In this document: one piece after another, positions 33,655 to 40,555 of the stretch | Layout of the letters: each line of letters starts with the position of its first letter | Position numbering within the stretch: position 1 is the first letter of the stretch | Source of the DNA: CAYUAI01 sp964442745 | GTDB taxonomy: Bacteria > Pseudomonadota > Gammaproteobacteria > S012-40 | Direction of reading: 5' to 3' | DNA: 40,555 nucleotides | Assembly (NCBI GenBank): GCA_964442745.1 | Contig: CAYUAI010000031.1 | Span: 1-40,555 of the forward strand | Notes under the pieces: generated by a model | Databases searched by the model: none | The model's input: only the letters and a program-made list of their open reading frames with translations | Told to the model about the DNA's origin: nothing | Translations under genes and position numbers: made by a program

Positions 33655-33894
33655 CTAAAAACGCCCATTATCCACCAAACGCGCTTTATATTTCTCCCAT
33701 ATCAGATTAACAATCGCATAAAAAGGATCCCATCCCAGCATGGCTGTTGTCCAAATATAACAAGTCACCACATGTAATAATGCAAACTCTAAAATGTGCA
33801 TCGGAATAAAATAGGCGTAGGCCAAAATTAACCCACCTAATGTCGTACGAATAATGCGGTCAAGTGGCTTTACTAGGTTATTATCTTTATACAT
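33655..33894 (-). CDS. Small membrane protein, DUF2892-like
   Basis: 79 residues with a hydrophobic centre (LGGLILAYAY, then LEFALLHVVTCYIWTTAMLG) and the N-terminal pattern NLVKPLDRIIRTTLGG seen in DUF2892 (YgaP C-terminal-like) proteins. These usually form one or two inner-membrane helices, sometimes linked with rhodanese or sulfur metabolism. ATG 33894 has GGGAG seven bases upstream and is preferred over 33927. Function unknown. Confidence 0.7.
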   Translation of the reverse strand: MYKDNNLVKPLDRIIRTTLGGLILAYAYFIPMHILEFALLHVVTCYIWTTAMLGWDPFYAIVNLIWEKYKARLVDNGRF

Positions 33895-34079
33895 AGTATT
33901 TCTCCCACGGATCAAACTAAAGTACAATCTACTTACTTATATAGTATATATCTGTTATAGGGCAATGACGTAACGTTTAAAACCTTTTGGAATCAAAGGT
34001 TTTCTGGAAATTAAACCACGAACAGCCCTATCTTAGAGACAGAATTCAACCCGCTTAACTTATGGTGAGACAAGTTATT

Positions 34080-34283
34080 ATGAAGGACGTACAACGCTTA
34101 TTAATTTATAGTGTAGGCACGCTTGTTGTTATTTTACTGCTGATACAAGTAGCCTCGATGGAGATGCTTTCTGATAATGTACTAGTGATTGCCTCTATTT
34201 TAGCCGTCGTGGTATTGCCCATTGTCATTAGCATCAAAATGGTGAATAAAGAAAAAAGTAAACAAAAATCCAACGTTCAATAA
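34080..34283 (+). CDS. Small two-helix membrane protein
   Basis: 67 residues from ATG 34080, which has GGTGAG about ten bases upstream; ATG 34062 is the alternative. Two hydrophobic stretches (LLIYSVGTLVVILLLIQVA and VLVIASILAVVVLPIVISI) and a basic Lys-rich tail (NKEKSKQK). No family recognised. A perfect hairpin begins ten bases after the stop, which supports a real transcription unit. Confidence 0.55.
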   Translation: MKDVQRLLIYSVGTLVVILLLIQVASMEMLSDNVLVIASILAVVVLPIVISIKMVNKEKSKQKSNVQ

Positions 34284-34292
34284 CAATCAATA

Positions 34293-34340
34293 CATACTCA
34301 GCCCAACCATAAAGTAAAATTTATGGTTGGGCTGAGTATG
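34293..34340. terminator. Perfect 21-bp hairpin between convergent genes
   Basis: Arms 34293-34313 and 34320-34340 are exact inverted copies (CATACTCAGCCCAACCATAAA on the left, positions as given), with a 6-base loop. It sits between the end of the small membrane protein gene (+) and the end of tatD (-), so it is probably a bidirectional terminator. Only the minus direction has a moderately T-rich tail. It contains the recurring ATACTCAGCC word. Confidence 0.65.
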
Positions 34341-34346
34341 AGCAGG

Positions 34347-35126
34347 TCAGGATAAACTGAAAATAGCTTGTACATTAGTGGTCGTTGCCAAGGCAATCGT
34401 GGCTAACGATGACTGAGTCAATTCGGCTAAGGTTTGTCCGATGCGTGGAATATTTTCCGGTGAATTTCTCTGACCCACCCCCCAGCTCGGCGACATATCG
34501 GGGGCATCTGTTTCTAGCACCATGGCAGCCAAGGGTAATTTTTGTGCTAATTGACGGATATGCCGGGCTTTCTCATGAGTAACCACTCCGCCGAACCCTA
34601 ATTTAAACCCCAAGTCAAGATATTGAGTCGCCTGCGGCCAACTGCCATTAAACGCATGCACCACCCCGCCAAGCAACGACCGACGCCGCAACGCCTGTAA
34701 TACATCATCATGAGCTTTACGCACATGTAAAATTACCGGCAGTTTAGCTTGTTGAGCGATGTCTAATTGCGCGTCAAAAAACTCGCGCTGCCGTAATCGA
34801 TCCAACGCTTTCAAATAATAATCCAGACCAATTTCACCAATGGCCACCGGACGAAACTCGGCAATCTCTTGTTCCAGTTTGAGTAAATCAGCCCATTGAT
34901 GCTGCTCAATAAACAAGGGATGAAGCCCCACCGCTCGATACAATCGTGGTTGTCCTTCCACCAACTGACGCAGCGCCGGCCAAGTGCTTGCTTTAACACC
35001 AGGCACCAACATCGCCATCATACCCTGCTGTGAGCAGCGGCGAATCACTTGCTCACGGTCCACATCAAATGCTGGAAAATCCAAATGGCAATGTGAATCG
35101 ATCCAAGGCAGTACGTGGTTAGGAAT
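34347..35126 (-). CDS. TatD-family metal-dependent hydrolase (YjjV-type)
   Basis: TIM-barrel metal-dependent DNase/hydrolase of the TatD superfamily, closest in text to YjjV (DFPAFD, AVGLHP, GEIGLDYY, VILHVRKAHDDVL, VVHAFNGS, LETDAPDM). The N-terminal metal motif DSHCHLDFP is encoded at 35099-35073, upstream of the only in-frame TTG (35084). So a complete protein cannot start at ATG, GTG or TTG. In-frame choices after the prfC stop are ATT 35126, preceded by AGAGAG at nine bases, or CTG 35111, with no ribosome site. I place the start at ATT. The frame is the same as prfC's, separated only by its TAA and the TTC codon, so readthrough or re-initiation is also possible. Length from ATT is 259 residues, typical of the family. 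Confidence 0.85.
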   Translation of the reverse strand: MPNHVLPWIDSHCHLDFPAFDVDREQVIRRCSQQGMMAMLVPGVKASTWPALRQLVEGQPRLYRAVGLHPLFIEQHQWADLLKLEQEIAEFRPVAIGEIGLDYYLKALDRLRQREFFDAQLDIAQQAKLPVILHVRKAHDDVLQALRRRSLLGGVVHAFNGSWPQATQYLDLGFKLGFGGVVTHEKARHIRQLAQKLPLAAMVLETDAPDMSPSWGVGQRNSPENIPRIGQTLAELTQSSLATIALATTTNVQAIFSLS

Positions 35127-35129
35127 GAA

Positions 35130-36716
35130 TTAATGCTCTCTAGTCTGCAAAAACTGAATATCCGGCCAACGCTCTTCAGTTAAAGTTAAATTGACACGCG
35201 TCGGGGCAATATATGTCAACTCTCCCCCGACATCTAAGGCTAAATTATCAGCCGCTTTACGCTTAAATTCTTCTAAGCGTTTTACATCACTGCATTCAAC
35301 CCATCGAGCGGTGGCCACATTGACCGACTCGAAAATACATTCCACATTGTATTCATTTTTCAGACGATGAGCGACCACATCAAACTGCAAAATACCGACG
35401 GCTCCCAAAATTAAATCATTATTGTTAAGAGGCTTAAATAACTGAGTGGCCCCCTCCTCGCTGAGCTGCTCTAAACCTTTTAATAACGCTTTAGTACGCA
35501 ATGGATCTTTGAGTCGGGCACGACGAAACAATTCCGGAGCAAAATGGGGAATACCGGTAAACTTTAGATCTTCACTTTGTGTAAAAGTATCCCCAATTTG
35601 AATAGTACCATGGTTGTGCAAACCGATAATATCCCCAGGATAAGCTTCTTCCACATGTTCCCGATCTTGCGCCATGAAAGTCAGCGCATTGGCAATTTGC
35701 ACATCTCGCCCGAGGCGCACATGACGTATTTTATGTCCTTTTTTATACACGCCAGAACAGATACGCAAAAAAGCAATGCGATCACGATGCTGTGGGTCCA
35801 TGTTGGCTTGGATTTTAAAAACAAACCCAGAAAAGGCTTCTTCTTCGGCTTTCACTTCCCGATGCTGTGTGGGCCGCGGTTGCGGAGGCGGCGCATATTG
35901 CGCAAAGGCATCCAATAATTCTTTGACCCCGAAATTATTAATCGCTGACCCGAAAAATACTGGTGTCAATTTGCCCGACTTAAAGGCCGCTAAATCGAAC
36001 GGATGGCTGGCCCCTTGTACCAACTCAATTTCCTCGCGTAGCTCTTGTGCAAGCGGACCTAACAACTCATCTAAACGGGGATTATCCAAGCCCTGGATAA
36101 TTTCCCCTTGCTGCACTTTACCACCATGACTTGGGCTAAAAAGATGCACCGTATTTTCGTGTAAATTAAATACCCCCTTAAAACCTTTCCCCATACCAAT
36201 GGGCCACGTCACCGGGCTGCATTGAATTTTTAAGATCGCTTCCACTTCATCAATTAAGTCAATGGGGTCACGTCCCTCACGATCTAATTTATTAATGAAG
36301 GTAATAATTGGCGTATCCCGTAACCGGCAAACTTCCATCAATTTAATGGTTCGCCCTTCGACCCCTTTAGCACAGTCAATCACCATCAGCGCCGAATCAA
36401 CCGCAGTTAATGTCCGATAGGTATCTTCCGAAAAATCCTCATGACCCGGTGTATCCAGTAGATTCATAATATGATCGGCATACGGAAACTGCATCACCGA
36501 CGATGTCACTGAAATACCGCGCTGTTTTTCCAACTCCATCCAATCGGAAGTGGCATGCCGGGCGGCTTTACGCCCTTTGACGGTCCCTGCCAGCTGAATG
36601 GCACCACCGAACAGTAACAACTTCTCAGTCAAGGTGGTTTTTCCCGCATCAGGATGCGAGATGATAGCAAAAGTCCTTCTGCGCCTTGTCTGATCGGCAA
36701 TAGAGCCAGATGACAT
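35130..36716 (-). CDS. prfC: Peptide chain release factor 3
   Basis: Translational GTPase that recycles RF1 and RF2 after termination. 528 residues, one shorter than E. coli RF3. GTPase motifs: G1 SHPDAGKTTLTEKLL, G2 region KQRGISVTSSVMQF, G3 DTPGHEDFSEDTYR, G4 NKLDREGRD. Domains II and III are complete (RDRIAFLRICSGVYKKG; GAVGILQFDVVAHRL). Upstream is the hipBA intergenic region. Downstream, tatD continues in the same frame right after the TAA. Confidence 0.97.
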   Translation of the reverse strand: MSSGSIADQTRRRRTFAIISHPDAGKTTLTEKLLLFGGAIQLAGTVKGRKAARHATSDWMELEKQRGISVTSSVMQFPYADHIMNLLDTPGHEDFSEDTYRTLTAVDSALMVIDCAKGVEGRTIKLMEVCRLRDTPIITFINKLDREGRDPIDLIDEVEAILKIQCSPVTWPIGMGKGFKGVFNLHENTVHLFSPSHGGKVQQGEIIQGLDNPRLDELLGPLAQELREEIELVQGASHPFDLAAFKSGKLTPVFFGSAINNFGVKELLDAFAQYAPPPQPRPTQHREVKAEEEAFSGFVFKIQANMDPQHRDRIAFLRICSGVYKKGHKIRHVRLGRDVQIANALTFMAQDREHVEEAYPGDIIGLHNHGTIQIGDTFTQSEDLKFTGIPHFAPELFRRARLKDPLRTKALLKGLEQLSEEGATQLFKPLNNNDLILGAVGILQFDVVAHRLKNEYNVECIFESVNVATARWVECSDVKRLEEFKRKAADNLALDVGGELTYIAPTRVNLTLTEERWPDIQFLQTREH

Positions 36717-36930
36717 ACTTGTGTTTCCTATAGTTTGTACATTAATTCCAACTTACTCCCCCTTGCTGAATTTGCCTAAAATCTTTGATTTTCTGGTGAT
36801 GTAGCAAGAGGCGTTACAAAACAAATTATTATAACCCAGATATAACCTAGGTTTTAATCTAAAAGCTCTGTAATAAAAGAAACCTCAATTACAAGAAATA
36901 CACTTTCAAATAATAATTTGTTTTATTCAA

Positions 36931-37027
36931 TCAACATATAGATTGTATATGTTGACTCAATTCAACACAAGGGAATTATTATATTGACTCTTCCTACACA
37001 TGGGTGATATGTTGAATTGAGCCAACA
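36931..37027 (+). promoter_or_regulatory. hipBA operator array
   Basis: Five TGTTGA/TCAACA half-sites lie before hipB. They form TCAACATATA-N5-TATATGTTGA (perfect, 36931-36955), TGTTGA-N6-TCAACA (36950-36967) and TGTTGA-N6-CCAACA (37010-37027, one mismatch). The 18-bp sites at 36950 and 37010 are inverted copies of each other apart from one base. The right-hand site overlaps a likely promoter. This fits cooperative autorepression by a HipB-type antitoxin. Confidence 0.7.
36984..37013 (+). promoter_or_regulatory. Putative hipBA promoter
   Basis: TTGACT (36984-36989), an 18-base spacer, and TATGTT (37008-37013) resemble a sigma-70 promoter. The -10 box overlaps the operator at 37010-37027, so antitoxin binding would block it. 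Confidence 0.5.
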
Positions 37028-37069
37028 TATTACTATTTTAAGTGGATTCAATGAAACATAGGAACAAAC

Positions 37070-37414
37070 ATGGCAAGAACCAGCAAAGCCGCCAAGGCAC
37101 CGCCAGCCGCAGTAGAAAAAACCCTGCTACGACTGGGAAGAAATATCCGTACCGCTCGCCTACGCCGTAAAATGCGGCTTGAGGACTTGGCTGAACGTGT
37201 TGGTATATCACGCTATGTCATGTCAGATATAGAGAAAGGCAAGCGAACAACTGCCGTTGCCTCTTATCTTGGGGCACTTTGGGCTTTGGGGCTTATCGAT
37301 GATATGAAAGATGTGGGCAATCCTGATAATGACATTGAAGGCAAAACACTGGAAAAAGCCCATGCGCCCAAAACAGCGGCAAAACGCAGAAAGGCATTAG
37401 ATAATGACTTCTAA
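37070..37414 (+). CDS. hipB: HipB-type antitoxin (Xre HTH)
   Basis: 114-residue DNA-binding antitoxin. The lambda-repressor-like helix-turn-helix (about 22-80) contains LGRNIRTARLRRKMRLEDLAERVGIS (given as family text, split by helix) and SDIEKGKRTT. A basic, Ala/Pro-rich N-terminus and an acidic-basic tail (KTAAKRRKALDNDF) flank it. The ATG has AGGA seven bases upstream. It overlaps hipA by 11 bp, giving coupled toxin translation, and carries inverted-repeat operators just upstream. Expected role: neutralise HipA and repress the operon. Confidence 0.88.
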   Translation: MARTSKAAKAPPAAVEKTLLRLGRNIRTARLRRKMRLEDLAERVGISRYVMSDIEKGKRTTAVASYLGALWALGLIDDMKDVGNPDNDIEGKTLEKAHAPKTAAKRRKALDNDF

Positions 37415-38690
37415 TCGTGAATGCTATGTTTATATCGCCCCCCCAAATGAAACAGATTTTGTTACAGCAGGACGTTTCCGCATATCCAGAACCAGAGACG
37501 GCGAAAAAATTGGTGAGTTCGTCTATGGTAAGCGATACATGGAACGCAAAGACGCTGTAGAGCTTGATCCTGTTGAACTTAAACTTAGCCCTCAAAATTA
37601 TGAAACAGCCAGAATGGGTGGTTTCTTTGGTGCTATTCGAGATGCTATGCCAGATTATTGGGGCAGGTGCGTTATTGAACGTCATGCGGGTAAAACCGTG
37701 TTAGATGACTTTGATTATTTATTGAATAGCCCTGATGATCGGGCGGGAGCATTAGCCTTTGGGCTAAATGTTGAGCCACCAGCCCCACGAAGAAAATTCA
37801 ATCGAACGCTTGATCTGGAAAGACTTCAAGAAATGGCGGAAGCCATCATTAATGACGATGCCACCCTTTTTGTTGATAAAAGCGAAGATCAAAATGATGC
37901 CAAACAAATCCAAGAACTGCTTTTAGACGGAACATCAATGGGTGGCGCTCGCCCAAAAGCAGTCGTCGAAGATAATAACAGCCTGTGGATTGCCAAATTC
38001 TCAAGCCCTCAAGACAAATGGAACCAGCCGCGTGTAGAACATGCGTTTTTAGAGCTGGCCAAAGCATGCGGACTTAATGTTGCCGATAGCAAAACAACAA
38101 GCGTGGCTGGGCAGGATGTATTGCTGGTACGCCGTTTTGATCGGGATGACACCGATAATGGTTATCGCCGCCATCGCATGGTGAGTGCATTAACCTTATT
38201 CAAATCCGAAGAAAGTCCAGCGGTGAAAGCTGGTTGGTCTTATCTGCTGCTTGCCGATGAAATTCGTCGAGCCAGTGCAAGCCCCGAAGCAGATTTACGT
38301 GAATTATATGGGCGCATGTGCTTTAACGCTGTGGTATCAAATCTTGATGACCATCCAAGAAACCATGCAATTCTGGCAAAAGATAAGGGCTGGCGTTTAA
38401 GCCCTGCCTATGATCTAACCCCCACCCCGACTATTGCACTTGATGACAGGCATTTGGCGATGGCTTGCGGAACTTTCGACAGGTCAGCTAAAAAGGCCAA
38501 TCTTTTAACTGGCTGTGAACGCTTCCTTTTATCAAAAGATGAAGCTGAAACAATAATAGATAATATTTTGATGGTAGTACAAAACCAGTGGGACAATAGT
38601 TTACGCCGTGCGGGTGTTAGTGAAAAAGATTGTAGGGCAATATCCAGTGCTTTTATTTATGATGGTTTTTTCTATGACATGGAGAGATGA
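37404..38690 (+). CDS. hipA: HipA-family serine/threonine kinase toxin
   Basis: 428-residue HipA kinase; relatives phosphorylate glutamyl-tRNA synthetase or other targets and induce dormancy. It shows the N-terminal Couple_hipA region (about 5-120), the Ser-containing loop SMGGARPKA (178-186, where HipA autophosphorylates), WIAKFSS (Lys198, nucleotide site), and LVRRFDRD. The catalytic motif is NLDDHPRNHAIL (Asp315/Asp316), followed by SPAYDLTP (Asp337, metal ligand). No key residue appears missing, so the toxin is probably active. The start overlaps hipB. The pair lies beside decayed insertion sequences and interrupts the surroundings of prfC, suggesting acquisition by transfer. Confidence 0.92.
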   Translation: MTSNRECYVYIAPPNETDFVTAGRFRISRTRDGEKIGEFVYGKRYMERKDAVELDPVELKLSPQNYETARMGGFFGAIRDAMPDYWGRCVIERHAGKTVLDDFDYLLNSPDDRAGALAFGLNVEPPAPRRKFNRTLDLERLQEMAEAIINDDATLFVDKSEDQNDAKQIQELLLDGTSMGGARPKAVVEDNNSLWIAKFSSPQDKWNQPRVEHAFLELAKACGLNVADSKTTSVAGQDVLLVRRFDRDDTDNGYRRHRMVSALTLFKSEESPAVKAGWSYLLLADEIRRASASPEADLRELYGRMCFNAVVSNLDDHPRNHAILAKDKGWRLSPAYDLTPTPTIALDDRHLAMACGTFDRSAKKANLLTGCERFLLSKDEAETIIDNILMVVQNQWDNSLRRAGVSEKDCRAISSAFIYDGFFYDMER

Positions 38691-38976
38691 CTTTAATACA
38701 AATGCAACTCTACCGAATAACCTAAATATCGCATGACACTAAAACCTAAAAATAAGATGGGATTTGGGTTGTTTTGAGATTTATTGGGAATATTCGTTTT
38801 TCGTAAGTAGCGTTTGTGTCTACGATTTTTTAGCCTCTGCCCTTTATCGTATTTTTTAATTCTTCTATTGAATAAGCTGGTCTTCTTTTATGCAGCATTG
38901 CATGCGGAACGTGTCAACCTCATATGGACAGCTATTTAATAATTAACATCTATTTGTCACCTGAGTATCGAGAATG
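38691..38976. other. Gap between hipA and IS3-type element
   Basis: 286 bases, AT-rich, without an ORF. The outer end of the IS3-type element should lie within about 38900-38976, but I could not find a matching terminal inverted repeat. Confidence 0.4.
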
Positions 38977-40089
38977 TTATCTATCATTAAGCGATACTCT
39001 GTTTTTTGTCGCTGTTTCCCCGCTGGCATAACCTGCCGCCGTTAGCGTCGGAAAGTTCACGCAATCACTGGGCGCTGAACGGTCGTCTGCTTCGCTAGCA
39101 ATGGGGTTGATAGCGACAAACTTAGGGGGTAATTTACCGTGTGGTCGGCCTTGGACAAAACGTTCTGGGTTTTTCTCAAAGCGCGCATCCAACACCTGTT
39201 GCTTCTGCCTTGCCACTTCATGGTAATGACCGGTAAACACTTGTTCTGGCGTAAATCCCGCTAAACCACTGTGGTGATGTTTAACGTTATACCAATCGAA
39301 ATAGTCTTCACACCATTGTCGGGCCTGCGTCATACTCTCGAACCGTCCTGGATAATCTGGCTGGTACTTTTGTGTTTTGAACTGACTTTCACTAAAGGGG
39401 TTGTCACTGCTCACCCGTGGCCGACTGTGACTGCAAATGATATCCAGCTCCTTCATGTTCTCCAGGTATCCATGGGCTGTCATCGGTGAACCTCGGTCTT
39501 GATGCACCGTCAGTTGCCCTTGCGTGATACCGTAACGTGTGGTGGCCTCGTTCATTAATTGCGTAGATAAGGCGCTATTTTCCTTCACTGATAGCATCCA
39601 GGCTACAACGAACCGACTGTACAGATCAAGTACGACATACAATGACAGGTAGACACTGCGGCTTATCAGCGGCAATTTGGTGATATCCTAAGTCCAAACT
39701 TCATTGGGGCAATAAGCCAATAAACGTGGAATGGCGTGATGTTGAGCCGGACGTTGAGGCCGTCGCTCACCATTTTCACCGTCCTGACGGAGCAAGCGAT
39801 ACATCGTGCTGACGGAGCATAAGTATTGATTTTCTTCAAGCAGGCATTGATAGACCTCTGCCGGTGGTTGATCTCGATAGGGCTCACTGCGCAGTGTCTC
39901 AATAACCTGTGTACGCTCTTGGCCACTCAACGCCCTGGGTTGCACGGCTGTTTTGCGTGATCGTTTCGGTGGCGTATCATTATTCATGCGCTTGCGCCGT
40001 TCATAGACGCTACTGCGGTTGAGTCCGAGTGCTTGACAAGCCACACTCATGGGCAAACGATCAGGACGTTGTTCAATAACCATATTCAC
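38977..40089 (-). pseudogene. IS3-family OrfB (DDE transposase), nonsense-mutated
   Basis: Reading through one stop gives a full integrase-core transposase of about 370 codons. The N-terminal part (MNMVIEQRPDRLPMSVACQA, HTH_21-like) ends NEVWT. A TAG at 39688-39690 sits where the family has Trp (VWTWDITKL), then the frame continues DITKLPLISRSVYL. The DDE residues are Asp in DITKL (39685-39687), Asp in HQDRGSP and Glu in FSESQFK. The stop lies immediately before the first catalytic Asp, so the product would be inactive. The C-terminal tail is longer than usual. A single TGG-to-TAG change explains the lesion, suggesting recent inactivation. Confidence 0.85.
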
Positions 40090-40348
40090 GCATTGCTCCC
40101 ACTGCGCAAATAATCGAGTATCGATAAGGCTTTTTTTGGAGGCTCAAGCAGTCGTTAGCCATTTCAAGTTGACGGATTAGCTGCTCGTTTTCTTTGTTCA
40201 GTTGTGCGATCTGACGTTGTTCGGGTGTTTGAGATGCCACAGGACCGGGAATGCTTTTTTGGAGTCCGTCGAATCCGTTCGCGGCCTATTCACGTCGCCA
40301 ATCAGCCAGTTGATTGCTATACCCGTAGCGTTTTAAACTTAGGTGTTT
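40086..40348 (-). pseudogene. IS3-family OrfA remnant
   Basis: Translated in frame from 40348: KHLSLKRYGYSNQLADWRRE, then a TAG (40286-40288), then AANGFDGLQKSIPG and a leucine-zipper-like helix (QIAQLNKENEQLIRQLEMAN). At an A7 tract (40131-40137) the frame shifts: the expected end QKKALSILDYLRSGSNA is read one frame over and stops at TGA 40086-40088. The N-terminal helix-turn-helix is missing; a TAG lies just before Lys. So there are at least three lesions: truncation, nonsense and a homopolymer indel. Confidence 0.7.
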
Positions 40349-40393
40349 CTAAGCACTTGATATTTTGTTAAGTATAACCTAAGCTTCTGATCC

Positions 40394-40555
40394 ATGAAAA
40401 ATTTTCATCTGAAGAAAAAAGACGTTGATTAACTGAGAGCTGCTCACCGTGCTGAGCGTAACCGTAATGCCGCCTATAAAATTAATGCCGTTATTTTACT
40501 TGCCCTAGCTCGTCCTTAGTTTTATACACTACAGTGTAACAAATCTTATTCAAGT
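40394..40555 (+). pseudogene. IS630-type transposase, 5' remnant
   Basis: ATG 40394 opens MKNFHLKKKDVD, then a TAA (40430-40432), then LRAAHRAERNRNAAYKINAV and ILLALA, the usual N-terminus of IS630-family transposases (helix-turn-helix region). A further stop (TAG) follows soon; the continuation fits better in the +2 frame (LSFIHYSVTNLIQ), implying an indel near 40510. It is cut by the window end. AGTATAACCTAAGC at 40370-40383 resembles the inverted GCTATACCCATAGC near 155-168 and may be its terminal repeat. Confidence 0.6.

Larger units (their letters stand above)
38977..40348 (-). mobile_element. Degenerate IS3-family insertion sequence
   Basis: Contains both IS3 frames on the minus strand (OrfA 40086-40348, OrfB 38977-40089), each broken. 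Canonical overlap GTGA joins the OrfA stop to the OrfB start. Terminal repeats and target duplication were not identified. The right side runs directly into an IS630-type remnant (from about 40365), so the end there may be truncated or buried. Confidence 0.75.

Noticed and set aside
35082..35084. TTG as the tatD start
   Set aside because: It would delete the DSHCH metal-binding motif that is clearly encoded just upstream in frame.
1..40555. CRISPR array, tRNA or rRNA genes
   Set aside because: No regularly spaced direct repeats and no cloverleaf or rRNA-like sequence seen on reading through the intergenic regions.

Overview
The window reads as a piece of a gammaproteobacterial chromosome with moderate to low GC. 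Supporting this are the carA-carB-greA gene order, an MltC-type murein transglycosylase, a YjjV-type TatD protein directly after prfC, and full-length GreA, CarA, CarB and RF3 of enterobacterial size. The species cannot be named from sequence alone. Decayed insertion sequences lie at both ends: an IS630-type transposase tail at 1-141, an IS630-type start at 40394-40555, and an IS3-type element at 38977-40348. None of them has an intact transposase frame inside the window.

Left part (about 0.4-13.1 kb) is an envelope and signalling region. A two-domain cyclic-nucleotide-binding protein (+) converges on a triple-FHA protein (-). Upstream of the FHA gene is a run of minus-strand genes, in transcription order: M48 metalloprotease with TPR-like region, sigma-factor-like protein, zinc-finger membrane anti-sigma-like protein, LPP20-type lipoprotein, MltC-like transglycosylase, and a large LPP20/DUF4384 lipoprotein whose N-terminus is paralogous to the small LPP20 protein. 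It looks like a cell-envelope stress or remodelling locus. Between the M48 gene and an upstream Ig-like repeat lipoprotein is a noncoding stretch with six DnaA-box-like sequences, three of them perfect TTATNCACA.

Middle part (13.4-26.9 kb): a MacAB-like exporter operon whose adaptor protein carries a full response-regulator receiver domain at its cytoplasmic N-terminus; a long-chain acyl-CoA synthetase; then greA, carB and carA; and a stand-alone Rcp1-type response regulator.

Right part (26.9-40.6 kb): an autotransporter-like surface protein with Calx-beta domains, divergent from a caspase-fold lipoprotein with Sel1 repeats and a coiled coil. Next come a 180-bp palindromic element, a WYL regulator, two small membrane proteins, and prfC followed in the same reading frame by a tatD gene with no AUG, GUG or usable UUG start. 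Last is a hipBA toxin-antitoxin pair with clear inverted-repeat operators, next to the broken IS elements.

No tRNA, rRNA or CRISPR array was seen. All family assignments come from reading motifs by eye; no database search was run.
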